Assembly: GCA_020536535.1 (NCBI GenBank)
Contig: JAHLWZ010000612.1
Coordinates: forward strand, 1,745 to 48,864
Origin: Pelomyxa schiedti
Taxonomy: Eukaryota; Evosea; Pelobiontida; Pelomyxidae
Direction: 5' to 3'
DNA length: 47,120 bases
In this document: piece after piece, positions 1 to 9,722 of the stretch
Position numbering within the stretch: position 1 is the stretch's first letter
Layout of the letters: each line of letters begins with the position of its first letter
Notes under the pieces: model-generated
Databases searched by the model: none
Told to the model about the DNA's origin: nothing
What the model saw: only the letters and a program-made list of their open reading frames with translations
Program-made: the position numbers and the translations under genes

Positions 1-123
1 CCGCGAGATTGCTACAGGGTGGGCAAGATGAGCACGATCATGCACCTGTTCGATTACATGCCATTCTGGCTCATCAAACCAATGCTGTCCCGCAACTACG
101 GGATCATCCCGCACAAACACTAA
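1..123 (+). CDS. C-terminal end of an unidentified protein (5' part outside window)
   Basis: Frame 1 is open from the window edge to a TAA at 121-123 and encodes 40 residues ending in NYGIIPHKH. The piece holds an aromatic, hydrophobic stretch (HLFDYMPFWLIKPML) flanked by basic residues. Such a tail occurs at the end of some membrane-associated short-chain dehydrogenases, but the piece is too short to assign a family. It converges on the SPRY-like gene that ends at 226, about 100 bp away. What is seen is only an open frame with protein-like composition; the function is unknown. Confidence 0.45.
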   Translation, partial: PRDCYRVGKMSTIMHLFDYMPFWLIKPMLSRNYGIIPHKH

Positions 124-225
124 TCCTCTTTTGAATGTCCGAAAAAAATTCTCTTTCTGGCCTTATCGATAAGGGTCCCAACAAAGAACCAAGCCTGAGC
201 CATTCGACCGTCGCATTTCAAAGCA

Positions 226-1240
226 TCACAATCCTTCAGGGAGGGAAGGGTCCATGACGAACCTGTAAGCACAATCACGGCAGCACATGTTCACAGTTGG
301 ATACAGTGGGAGTGATGTGTCTACGTCGTCATAGCTCACAAGTGGCTCCATGTTCCTGAACACATCAACATGCCCTCGCTTCTTGTCTGCCTTCTCAAAT
401 GTCAACAGGAATGAGAACTGATCCTTTGTGGTCACTGGTGACGGGTCAGATACCTCCCGGTCATACATTGCACTGCCCTGAACTCTGTTTTGGACTGGGC
501 CATAATTGAGGGACAGACCAAATGAATTGACACCACGCGTGCTGAGTGACGAGTATGTGATTGGGTAGTAGTCTCCACCTAAGCTGGAATTAGAATCAAG
601 AACCATTCCCATGAGTGTGGTGCTGGCTCCCACTCCTTCCTGTTGTTGGCACAGTGAGAACACAAAAGGTGAAATGAAACGTGGTGTAACCTGGCATGCA
701 CCCCCCATGTACTTTACGACATCAAATGCCCAGTAAACCCTGTCACATGAACCTGAGCGTTCCTGCAGGGATGGTTCCAGCCACGCTATTCTCCCTCCCA
801 CTGAGTTCCCACAGGTACCACCATCGGCAGGGATCCACTGTGGAGTGTCATCAATTACTTTGATTCCCCTCCCAATTGTATTCCACGTTCCTCTCCAATA
901 CACACAGATGTCCCCTGGAAACAAACAAAGTGTTTGAAAAAAAAACACGTGGGAAATAATACCGCAATCGCCAACAACACACACCCAACAGGAACTCGAC
1001 GATGATTCTTGCCACAGACAAGGGCGACGATGACGTCATCATGACGCTGCGCGCGCCGGCCCTCTCGTGCCACCCCGCCAAAAACGCAACTGCCTGTTGT
1101 TGTCTCGTTGTGCGCCCGCGATTTCTATTAATATTCACAGGGGGTGTTGCGGTGGGGGTAACTGTCAAGGTTGACGTGGCTTCATTCGGGTCGGCGTTGT
1201 GTTCTTCTTGCTGGTGGTTTTTCCACAAGAACGACAACAT
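226..1240 (-). CDS. SPRY-like paralogue A, three exons
   Basis: Model: complement(join(226..639, 691..914, 985..1240)), 297 residues; introns of 51 and 70 nt with GT-AG ends and matching phase. The start at 1240 (MLSFLW) lines up with those of the two paralogues at 1736-2849 and 7134-8170. Order: short Thr/Asn-rich N-terminus; a conserved block (AVAFLAGWHERAGARS, then RIIVEFLLGD); a middle with GRIAWLEPSL and VYWAFDVV; a C-terminal half with DYYPIT, KKRGHVDVFRNMEPL and LYPTVNMCC. The pattern W..., YWAF-[DE]-V, then R-G-x-V-x-x-F and LYP resembles a SPRY/B30.2 beta-sandwich; this is inference from pattern, not a profile hit. The 51-nt intron is in frame without a stop, so reading through it would still give protein. 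The role is unknown; SPRY domains usually bind proteins. Confidence 0.75.
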
Positions 1241-1352
1241 TCCGCGTTGGGATCGTTTCTGGTAATTAGTAAAATAACTCCGAAACAAAGCAACAGGCTT
1301 TCCTTACTGTTTTACGATCGTTCTGCACTACTGTTCCCCTTACTTGTATTCC

Positions 1353-1425
1353 TCCACAGGAAGGACTTGGAGCCACTCGGGAATTAATCTTGATGCGGGT
1401 ACCTACTATCCAATCACGTAGTTTC
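1353..1425 (+). pseudogene. Decayed exon-3 fragment of the SPRY-like family
   Basis: On the + strand, opposite to genes A and B on either side, a splice-acceptor-like CCACAG is followed by GAAGGACTTGGAGCCA, the same opening as exon 3 of the SPRY-like genes, then by a shortened version of the following sequence up to a CTATCCAATCACGTA element matching the DYYPIT codons. Deletions break the frame within about 60 bases. It is a relic of an inverted extra copy. The rest of the gap between genes A and B (1241-1735) holds nothing I can identify. Confidence 0.6.
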
Positions 1426-1735
1426 GAGTGTTTAAACTAACTATCGATGCGTAGCGAGATAAGGAGGGAACAAAGTATTTATTTATTTTAATTGATCTGG
1501 TGGAGTTTGTGGTGAGAGTGGTGTTGCTTATTCGCCCTGAATTCCGACTTCTGAGGGTATCACTTTCACACAACAAGTTTCAGCTTCTGTGACAGTACCT
1601 TATGATCGAAATCAACAACAACCCCCATGAACCAGGAGCATCACGACCGCTAAGTGCCTAAAAACAAAGATCTACTATCACTGAAGAAAAGACTAAGCAC
1701 TCCCGTTCATGGCTCTTCTACTAGACAAAGTTCAT

Positions 1736-2849
1736 TTATTCACTAATATTTTTGACATCAGGGAGGGTTGGGTCCATGATGAACCTGTAGGCATTCGGGC
1801 GGCAGCACATGTTCACAGTTGGATACAATGGAAGTGATGTGTCAACGTTGTCGTATCTCACAAGTGGCTCCATGTTCCTGAACACATCAACATGCCCTCG
1901 CTTCTTGTCTGCTGCCTCAAATGTCAGCATGAACGAGAACTGGTCTGTGGTGGCTGCTGGTGCCTGGTCAGTGATAACCAAGTCAGGAACTGTGCTGCCT
2001 TGCACTCTGGTTGCCACAGGACCAAAATTGAATGACAAGCCAAACGAATTGACACCACGCTTGCTGAGCGATGGGAATGTGATTGGGTAGTAGTCTCCAC
2101 CTCCACTTGATGCTGAATCAAGAACCATTCCCATGAGTGTGCTGCTGGCTCCAAGTCCCTCCTTCAAGGAAGCCCCACATGTGAGAACAAAGAATCACTT
2201 GATGACGATTTGATGAAGAGTGGGGGGGGGGGCACAACAAACCTGACACGCACCTGGCGTTAACTTGACAACTTCAAATGCCCAGTAAACTCTGTCGCTT
2301 GGGCCTGCTATTTCTTGCAGTGATGGTTCCAGCCACGCCAACCTTCCTCCAACACTGCTGCCACATCTACCATCAGCAGGGATCCACACCGGAGTGTCAT
2401 CAACAACTTTGATTCCCTTCCCAATTGTCTTCCACGTTCCTCTCCGATAAACACAAATGTCCCCTGTGAACAAAAAGGGTGTTGAAAGAAAAACCACAGG
2501 CGATGAGAGACACAACAATCAAACACACACCCAGCAGGAACTCGACGATGATTCTTGCCACAGACAAGGGTGAAGATGACGTCATCATGACGCTGTGCGC
2601 GCCGGCCCTCTCGTGCCACCCCGCCAAAAACGCAACTGCTTGCTCTTTCGTTGTGTGTTTGTTGTGGTTGTATTTGTAGTCGTTTTTGCTGCAGTTGCTT
2701 TTGTTGTTGTTGATGGGGGTGGCTGTGGTTGTGGCTGTTGCTGCTGTTGTAGTTGTTGTGGTGGTGGGTGAGGGGGCACCAGTTACACTGATGACAGGTG
2801 CTGATGGTTTATTGTCGGTTTTGCGCTTTGTCTTAAAGAAAGACCACAT
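1736..2849 (-). CDS. SPRY-like paralogue B, three exons
   Basis: Model: complement(join(1736..2161, 2243..2463, 2531..2849)), 321 residues; introns of 81 and 67 nt in the same positions and phases as in paralogues A and C. The start at 2849 (MWSFFKTK) matches the short basic-hydrophobic start of the relatives; an in-frame ATG at 2870 is possible. The N-terminal linker is expanded by Thr, Ala and Asn runs from simple repeats. The conserved block AVAFLAGWHERAGAHS differs from A by one residue, and the 142-codon third exon is almost identical to that of paralogue C, pointing to recent duplication or gene conversion. Unknown role; same SPRY-like inference as for A. Confidence 0.75.
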
Positions 2850-3582
2850 CACCGCTGGTAAAAAAACCAACTGAACAACTTTCCTTTGTGATTATCATTT
2901 CACGGAACAACCCTCCTTCTTGAGATCAGAGATCAGTCTTCTGGAAAAACAAAAACGACAAGTGGTGCTACGGCTACGCCGTTCGCTGCGCGTCGTGCGT
3001 CGGCTCGGTTCATGTCCGGTGTTTGTGGAGTTGTTGTCATTGAGATAACGAAGTAGTTGGTGAGTCTGTACTAGTATATCGGACCAGTGATTCACTGTGC
3101 AGAAAATGCTATGGCGGCCAGAATAGAGTTGCTACTGATTCAGGTTTGTGAAAGCTGCCTGATGCACAGAAATTTCTCCAGGTATGTGATGCAATTCTAG
3201 CTACCAGGCAAACTCAGATACAGATGTGTCATAAGGATTGATGCTGATGTCTCCTGCGCCTCAGAAAGTACTTTGTATGCTTGCCTAGAACCTTTGGTAA
3301 GTCCAGAATAGTTGCTATTCTGCGTCTGACTTCTGACAGAACAAGGGACTCTTGTGGAACTGAAATTGGGTATTTTCAGGCTTGAAGTGACTTGCCAATT
3401 CGTTCTGCAGTTGTTGGGATGCTGTTTGCTCATTGCAGTGATTAGTCTGGATGTTCTCCTTGGAATCTGCACTGCCAGCTTCCAGCTTGGATGAATTGTT
3501 CCCAAGTATGATTCCATTTTCCATAGGATGATTCCTTACTCATGGCGAAGGTAGCAAAAACTGCTGTTGTTGCCAACTGCTC
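2850..3582. other. No recognisable gene
   Basis: Short open frames occur on the minus strand (for example 3315-3524 and 3197-3517) but in conflicting frames, with no domain, no convincing splice chain and no family resemblance. It may be the untranslated or decayed 3' continuation of the exon-like segment at 3583-3891. Confidence 0.5.
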
Positions 3583-3891
3583 CTAGCTTGTGCAGCTTGG
3601 ATGCTTTAGCATGCTTTGAGCTGTGATGATGTACTTCTTGCGTTTTGCTGGATCAAGTTTGCTTGTATCCTTTGTATCAACATCTGGAGCAAGTGCTAGA
3701 TTGCTCACAGTGCTCTCATTGCTGAGCTTCAGGATGTTTGGCAATATAGGTATGTTCAGTTCCATGAAGGCACGCCTCACTACTGTGTTCCTGAGGGCAC
3801 CCTTCCCTAAGGTTGACACAGTGTGACATAGTAATTCCATTACTAACGATATCTCAGATGGTGTCACATGATCCAGAGGGTTCTGCAATCC
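3583..3891 (-). CDS. Exon-like coding segment, unassigned, probably part of a broken gene
   Basis: After a good acceptor (TTTCTGCACAG at about 3892-3902, minus strand) a 100-residue open frame runs to a stop. It reads like a helical repeat protein, with LVMELLCHTVSTLGKG, VVRRAFMELNIPILPNI and SKLDPAKRKKYI. Composition and codon use are protein-like, unlike the AT-rich flank upstream (3900-4300), where I could find no preceding exon. I do not recognise the family. It could be the last exon of a gene whose other exons I missed, or a remnant. Confidence 0.4.
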   Translation of the reverse strand, partial: GLQNPLDHVTPSEISLVMELLCHTVSTLGKGALRNTVVRRAFMELNIPILPNILKLSNESTVSNLALAPDVDTKDTSKLDPAKRKKYIITAQSMLKHPSCTS

Positions 3892-5129
3892 CTGTGCAGA
3901 AATGTGAAACATAGGTTCAAGTAATCTTTACTTGTAAATTCGAATTGACTAACAAATCATTCAGGGTTGATAAACTGATTTTATGACAATTCTGAGAGTG
4001 GAAATTGATACGTAGCTAATCCATATGCACAGAGTGCAATCAAAACATTGGGTATGTATTCCTCATTCAAAATAACCATGACTATTTCAAAAATTTCTAT
4101 ATAATAGAGTGAAATTCAATAATCCCAATGCATTAACTGCTTAATAAAGCGCAAATACAAGCCAATAAACCAATAAATACAACCGTAATGAATAAATGGA
4201 GTGGTAATAATTCTACATAGCTTTGGATGATTTCTGAGCTTCAATTCTGCATATCTAGCATTCCCGCGTTTGTATGAACGTTTGCCGGATGTCGTATGCA
4301 TGATTCCCATCATTTCCGTACTAATCCTGTTGCAGGATGCATGTTGCCAGTGCTGGAAATGTCCGCTTCAGAGCCAGTAATATCCTCGAAAATGCCGGTT
4401 GAGAGCACAATTCTGAAGTATCACTCTCATAGTGCAATCACGATTCCACCATGCCGGATTCTCTCATCACTATGCCTGTATCTCCGCATGCCGTGATGAG
4501 GCAAGAGATTCCAGATTAATAGAACTGATGCTTTCTTCGTCGAAGTTCTTTTTGTGATTGCTTCATTGATGACGATGACGCGGTACAGAAGTGACAACGA
4601 TGCCAATGTCGAGCGTGTGCAAATGGTGTACGCGTTGTAGTGCTCGCGTTGCGGCGATGGTGATGTCCAAGAAGTCGTTCTAGTTGTACATGTCAGCAAT
4701 GAGGTATGGTTGTTGTTAGAACGCAATGATCAACAATCCACATGGTTGAGATGTAGTGCTCAAACGTGGTCTCGTCGTACAATGTTGAGGGTGACGCGAT
4801 CTCAGAGATCATGTCAAGAATCAACACTGCAAAACCACCACCAAAATGTGTGCTTGCAAAAGGTGCTGGGTTTTTTTACTATTGGCTGGGAGGGTGTGTT
4901 TGTTTGGTTGCTTGCTTGCTTGCTTGCTTTGCTTGATGTTGTTGGGGAACACTGTGGTGTTGACCTGATGCATTGATCAAAAATGCAAAACAAACCAAGT
5001 GAACCTCACTGAGGTGGCACAGCAATGTTGCCTTGTCACTCCTCACACCTGACCATCCTTTGTGCACACAGCACAATGTAACCATATCCCTCTCAGCAGT
5101 AACTTCTATGTTGTAAGTCCAGTCCATCT
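3892..5129. other. AT-rich intergenic stretch without a supported gene
   Basis: 3900-4320 is AT-rich and stop-dense. 4320-5130 has only short, frame-conflicting open stretches. A run of TTGC tetranucleotides lies near 4909-4935. No RNA gene or domain was recognised. Confidence 0.5.
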
Positions 5130-5134
5130 GTGTT

Positions 5135-5739
5135 CTGTTCACAAGAGGCTTTTTTAAAAAACGGCAAAACCTCCATCACGTGGCTCGAGTATGCCCTAAT
5201 TCTGACAAAGTTGCGAGTGTGCTTCGGAAGCACCTCATTCAACAGAACATACCAGTTCATCCCTCCACCCACATCATCTTTGTTGACAACCAGCCTTCGA
5301 GATTTGTCACCGACTCAAATTCAGAAGTGTTTTTCGTCAAGTCCTTCCGCCTGAAAAATCCCTCTGAGAACGATGTGACGTACATGTCTAAGATTGCCGC
5401 GAAGCTGCAGGAGAAAGTGAAGCAGCTACGGTACATACCATGTACAGATCCTCAACTTAACCCCCCAGCACCAATTCCACAGTTGCTTTCGCCAGAAAAT
5501 GGGCAGCAAGCAGACTATAGTATATTGTACTATAGTATGCATTGATCTAGGTTTGCTTTTTTTTTTTTCCACGCAGCAGAGGGAGGAGCGTGGAAGGGAG
5601 TGCTGTGTGATTTGGACCAGCAACGAGAGGGAATACAAGGAATGTGAAATCAAAGAACTACTTCCTGGAATCAAAATTGACTACTGTGTCGCAGTACTTG
5701 ATGAGTCACTCTGTTCCCAGCCTACGTGCTCCCCATCCA
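5135..5739 (+). CDS. Partial gene-like region, possibly the C-terminal half of a P-loop GTPase-type protein
   Basis: The frame is open from about 5117 (ARVCPNSDKVASVLRKH, then HIIFVDNQPSRFV and YMSKIAAKLQEKVKQL) to about 5510. It can be joined by a GT-AG intron ending at a TTTTTTTTCCACGCAG acceptor (about 5560-5576) to a second open stretch (REYKECEIKELLPG, IDYCVAVLDES). No start codon or P-loop is present, so it is either the 3' part of a broken gene or has unrecognised upstream exons. The hydrophobic strand before DNQPS and the trailing helix recall the C-terminal half of AIG1/GIMAP-type GTPases, but this is a weak resemblance. Confidence 0.35.
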
Positions 5740-5762
5740 GAGACGCGCGCGCAGCCCCCCCA

Positions 5763-5921
5763 CAATCACGCCAGCGACGGTGGTGGTTGTGTTCGGCGTC
5801 GGTGGCGTGCTCGTCAAAGACGACGTGATGGGCCCGCCGATCGTGAACAACGCGTGCCCCACCATGTACACGAGCACGCCACCGACGCCGAACACAACCA
5901 CCACGGTCGCTGGCGTGATTG
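5763..5921. repeat. Near-perfect inverted repeat, 52-nt arms, 55-nt loop
   Basis: The left arm 5763-5814 (starting CAATCACGCCAGCGACGG) is the reverse complement of 5870-5921 (starting ACGAGCACGCCACCGACG) with one mismatch. Weaker complementarity extends outward to about 5730 and 5965. GC content is far higher than in the surroundings. Transcribed, it would fold into a long hairpin. It could be a foldback element, an RNA precursor, or a chimeric artefact. Confidence 0.9.
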
Positions 5922-6540
5922 CGGGAGGGGGCGGGGCTGCTCTGGATAGGGAGGACGCGGTGCGGCGGGGCGGCGCCCGCGAGGAGGGGGGCTGGCGCGA
6001 GGGGGCGTTGGTGGCGGGGAGCGAGGCCGCGGCTGCGGGGGCGCGGGCGGGGACTCGTCGTCAAGATCAATTGCTTCGGGGTTGAGCGGGGCAAGGCTGG
6101 GGGCGGGAGATTGCTGTTTGCGCGGGGGCGCGACGTGGCGCACCGGCGTTGAGGGGTCTGGGCCTTTTATAATATTTTTTAAACAAATGATGGTGAAGAG
6201 GCTTTTTTTTTTAAAAAAAATTATAACCTTGACTTCTAGACAATCATGATGTGATGTGATCAAATCCCAGGGATGTGTGATTGGGATCTGGTTGGGTGGT
6301 AACGTGGAGGGCGGGGATTTGTGCATTTGTGCTTTAATACAAGAACGGCGTGACACAGGTACCCGGCGGACGCCAAACACAAGTGTTTTCTTTATCTTTT
6401 TTGCAGTTTTACATGTCAAGTGCCGGCTCAGACCGCAATGGGTGCAAGGCACGTCATCACAAACCACAATTACCTCGTTCTTAATCTCCTTTAGGAGGAC
6501 CTTGACTCCATGGCTGCAACGAGCCGGACACCGGGGCTCG
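5922..6540. other. GC-rich low-complexity stretch then AT-rich stretch, no assigned gene
   Basis: 5922-6100 is very GC-rich. On the minus strand it reads as Pro/Arg-rich protein with an acidic EAIDLDDESPP motif, but every frame is open in such DNA, so coding cannot be claimed. 6160-6250 is AT-rich with A/T runs. On the minus strand, 6400-6530 has a short plausible coding piece (VVCDDVPCTHCGLSRHL) ending near a GTAAAA donor. No family was recognised. Confidence 0.4.
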
Positions 6541-6809
6541 CAGGACGCAACGGGAGGGAGAAGGAGAAGACGACTACGCACGCAAGAGGTCGGACAGAAC
6601 ACCCGACAGCCGCGACGAGGCGGCGACGAGAGCGAGGCCCCCGCGGACACCGTTCCTGCGTGCCTCGATGCCCTCGAAGTTATACAATACGCAGGAACGG
6701 TGTCCGCGGGGGCCTCGCTCTCGTCGCCGCCTCGTCGCGGCTGTTGGGTGTTCTGTCCGACCTCTTGCGTGCATAGTCGTCTTCTCCTTCTCCCTCCCGT
6801 TGCGTCCTG
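6541..6809. repeat. Long inverted repeat, 121-nt arms, 27-nt loop
   Basis: 6541-6661 (starting CAGGACGCAACGGGAGGGAG) is the reverse complement of 6689-6809 with two mismatches; the spacer 6662-6688 is unrelated. A palindrome of this size with such identity must be young, maintained, or an assembly or library artefact. Both arms are GC-rich and open in several frames; nothing shows that they are translated. Confidence 0.95.
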
Positions 6810-7133
6810 TGAAAGTGTGCACACAACACACTGGACCTAAGGGGGTTCTGGTTATTCTCCTAACTTTACTTCATTCCTGAGCCTGGGTCATGGTGACGTA
6901 ACATCTACTGTGGCTTGGTAGACATCCTCCCCAGGTCCCTCTCCCAGCTCGAATAACAATTAAAAGATCTCTGTTTCAACGAGATCACAATGGTCATTAA
7001 ATTGGTTGAGAAAACGAGTGTTGAACCGAGTCAGGCACTGCGTTGCCTTGCACTCTGGTTGCCAACGTGTTGGTATTAAAGTTTCGCAGAGCGGATGCAC
7101 GGCAACAATAGGGCTGGACTTATGAATAAACCA
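6810..7133. pseudogene. Intergenic stretch with a short relic of SPRY-like exon 3 (about 7031-7064)
   Basis: At 7031-7064 the sequence TTGCCTTGCACTCTGGTTGC and its flank match the exon-3 segment at 7381-7415 of paralogue C apart from a few substitutions, and then stop abruptly. It is a 30-odd base remnant. The rest of the stretch shows no gene. Confidence 0.55.
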
Positions 7134-8170
7134 TCATTCGCTAATATTTTTGACATCAGGGAGGGTTGGGTCCATGATGAACTTGTAGGCACTTGGGCGG
7201 CAGCACATGTTCACAGTTGGATACAGTGGGAGTGATGTGTCAATGTCGTTGTATCTCACAAGTGGCTGCATGTTCCTGAACACATCAACATGCCCTCGCT
7301 TCTTGTCTGCTGCCTCAAATGTCAGCATGAACGAGAACTGGTCTGTGGTGGCTGCTGGTGCCTGGTCAGTGATAACCAAGTCAGGAACTGTGCTGCCTTG
7401 CACTCTGGTTGCCACAGGACCAAAATTGAATGACAGGCCAAACGAATTGACACCACGCTTGCTGAGCGATGGGAATGTGATTGGGTAGTAGTCTCCACCT
7501 CCACTGGTCGCGGAATTGAGAACCATTCCCATGAGTGTGGTGCTGGCTCCAAGTCCTTCCTACAAGATGCCCCACATGTGAGAACAAACAATCATGATTT
7601 GATGAAGAGTGGGGGGGGCACAACAAACCTGACATGCACCAGGTGTTAGCATGACAACTTCAAATGCCCAGTAAACCCTGTCACTTGGGCCTGCTATTTC
7701 TTGCAGTGATGGTTCCAGCCATGCTATTCTCCCTCCCACACTGCTGCCACAGCTACCATCAGCAGGGATCCACTGTGGAGTGTCATCAACAACTTTGATT
7801 CCCTTCCCAATTGTCTTCCACGTTCCTCTCCGATAAACACAAATGTCCCCTGTGAACAAAAAAGTCAACAACTTTGATTCCCTCCGATAAACACAAGCAA
7901 AAAAAGCATGACGGGAACACCAAGCAAACACACACCCAACAGGAACTCGACGATGATTCTTGCCACAGACAAGGGCGACGATGACGTCATCATGACGCTG
8001 CGCGCGCCGGCCCGCTCGTGCCACCCCGCCAAAAACGCAACTGCCTGTTGTTGTTTCGTTGTATACTTATTGTGTAGGTCATGTTCATTTACGTTGTGGA
8101 CTGTGGTTGTTGTGGGAGTTGCTGCCGTGGGGGTGTTGCCTCTAATCTTTTTCTTCAACAGCCTAAGCAT
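7134..8170 (-). CDS. SPRY-like paralogue C, three exons
   Basis: Model: complement(join(7134..7559, 7629..7849, 7936..8170)), 293 residues; introns of 69 and 86 nt. The start at 8170 (MLRLLKKKIRG) fits paralogues A and B; an upstream in-frame ATG at 8245 would overlap the divergent neighbour. It carries the same conserved N-terminal block (AVAFLAGWHERAGARS) and the same SPRY-like middle and C-terminal motifs. Intron 1 contains a shortened copy of the start of exon 2 (see findings). Only 34 bp separate its start codon from that of the beta-propeller gene on the other strand, so the two must share control DNA. Unknown role. Confidence 0.75.
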
Positions 8171-8204
8171 TTGTTTTGGTTTTTGATTGAAAAACCAACC
8201 GTTG
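8171..8204. promoter_or_regulatory. Shared divergent promoter / 5' leader region
   Basis: Thirty-four bases lie between two oppositely oriented start codons. The promoter of each gene must therefore lie at least partly inside the other gene, or the true starts are further in. No TATA-like motif or other element stands out. Confidence 0.4.
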
Positions 8205-9425
8205 ATGTCGATCAACGAACCGTTGCCGATACGCTCCACGAGCATAGCTCTCTACGCCGCAAGCCAATTTATCGCCCTGGCGTGTTGTTCATTGCGATCC
8301 CACAATTCCGGTTCCAACCGCGGCGTGGCGCCTTCGTCGTTGCGTGAGATCGGCCAGCAGTGGGTGTGCTGCACGGAAAGGCTGGCGTACCTCAACCTCA
8401 CTCGATGTTGCTCAGTGTCCTGCCCCGACATGTTCGGTGCCGCGGACGACGATTCCGGGGCGTCGTGGGAGACCGAGGTGCGGAGCAATTGTGGGATCGT
8501 TTTTGGCGTGTCGCCCACCCTCGGCGTCACAGTTGCTCCGGTTTGCGTCGGCACCAAAGTTTTCGGCGTGACGTCATCGAGGGTGGCAGTTGTGGACACT
8601 GGGAGGCCTGGAAGTGACATGCCTGATGGAAAGAGGGTGTGTGCAATTGATGTTGTCACTGGCCAGGAGGTGGCTTGTCTTGCTGAAGACCACGTCCAGA
8701 GGAAATATGTGTGCAATAGCCAGTGGGTGGTGGCTTGGAGCCCCATTGGGTCCATTGATATCTGGAAGGTTGTGCGCTCTGTGCCTTGTGATCGGCACAC
8801 TGTTCCGTTTGAGGTTGGCTCTGATGTGAGGTTCTTTGGATTGACCAGTGGAAATTCTGCAATCGGAAGTGGTAACGAGCTGTCAATTCTGACGAGCCAC
8901 GTTTTCTTACAAATCGACATTGAGGAGGCATTTAATGTAAACAGTACTGAGCGAGAGTGGCCGAGGGCGCGGTACGAGTTGACTCTTGGATTCTCTATTG
9001 ATCCAGGACCTCCAGAAGTTTCAGTGACCAAGAGCAAGGAAGGAACAGGGAACCCTGAACTGTACTTGATTCAGTGCGGTGGCGGTACTATGTGCCACGC
9101 GAACACAGGGCATAGCAAATGTGTGGGGTGGGGGCACAGGGTGCATTTCGTTGATGACAACCACCTGTCCTTGTCCCAATGGACCCCCGAATCCACCTCT
9201 GTCAACATCAAGGTGATTGATAGCCCTTGTGATTATGATAATGGTCCATGCTGTGCACAATTCGCCTCACCAGGGACGATGCATGAGGTTTACAGTTCAC
9301 AGGGATTCGTGTTTGTTTGCTTCGAAGAACGGCCACAGATCATGGTATACGATGCACTTGCTGGGACACACCTCCTTACCCTCACAATAGAGGGACAAAT
9401 CACCTCCCTCGACCTCTGGCGATGA
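8205..9425 (+). CDS. Beta-propeller-like paralogue, single exon
   Basis: One uninterrupted exon of 406 residues, ATG at 8205 to TGA at 9423-9425. It is related to the 400-residue gene at 29733-30935. Shared landmarks are an N-terminal QF-[IV]-A-x-A block, FGVSPTLGV (versus MGVSATLGV), repeated segments of the type VxVxDxxxGxxVxxL, and a closing YDALAGTHLLTLTI (versus HDALTGKPM). The repeat pattern suggests a WD40-like propeller without the classical WD dipeptides; this is inference. No signal peptide or membrane span. It is divergent to SPRY-like gene C. Unknown role. Confidence 0.75.
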   Translation: MSINEPLPIRSTSIALYAASQFIALACCSLRSHNSGSNRGVAPSSLREIGQQWVCCTERLAYLNLTRCCSVSCPDMFGAADDDSGASWETEVRSNCGIVFGVSPTLGVTVAPVCVGTKVFGVTSSRVAVVDTGRPGSDMPDGKRVCAIDVVTGQEVACLAEDHVQRKYVCNSQWVVAWSPIGSIDIWKVVRSVPCDRHTVPFEVGSDVRFFGLTSGNSAIGSGNELSILTSHVFLQIDIEEAFNVNSTEREWPRARYELTLGFSIDPGPPEVSVTKSKEGTGNPELYLIQCGGGTMCHANTGHSKCVGWGHRVHFVDDNHLSLSQWTPESTSVNIKVIDSPCDYDNGPCCAQFASPGTMHEVYSSQGFVFVCFEERPQIMVYDALAGTHLLTLTIEGQITSLDLWR

Positions 9426-9722
9426 TAAAACACAAATCATTTCTTCCGGGAAGAAATGGTGGTAGACAGTTGTAGAGTTTCGTTCCGAGCTTCAGGCGAA
9501 AAAACTTGCGTTCGGCGGGTCTTTTGATCTTTCAATTCATCAAATACCATCAATCTTATTGCAAACCAACGGTTGGTGCCGTGAATCTCAGGCATTTTGG
9601 CGGGCAAATGATTGTGCCAATTGGCAACAGACACATGCCAATGTGTCAAAGGAAACTTGTGACAAATACAAGAGCAGTGCGAACGGTGACCCAAGATGAG
9701 CGCACATTGTTGTTGCGAGGAA

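Noticed and set aside
4909-4935. TTGC tandem run as a possible repeat array
   Set aside because: Only a few units; an ordinary microsatellite.
5814-6824. A 336-codon open frame on the minus strand through the GC-rich zone
   Set aside because: It runs through both arms of the 121-bp palindrome, the AT-rich tract and low-complexity GC DNA; several frames are open there at once and no domain is visible. I treat it as a composition effect.
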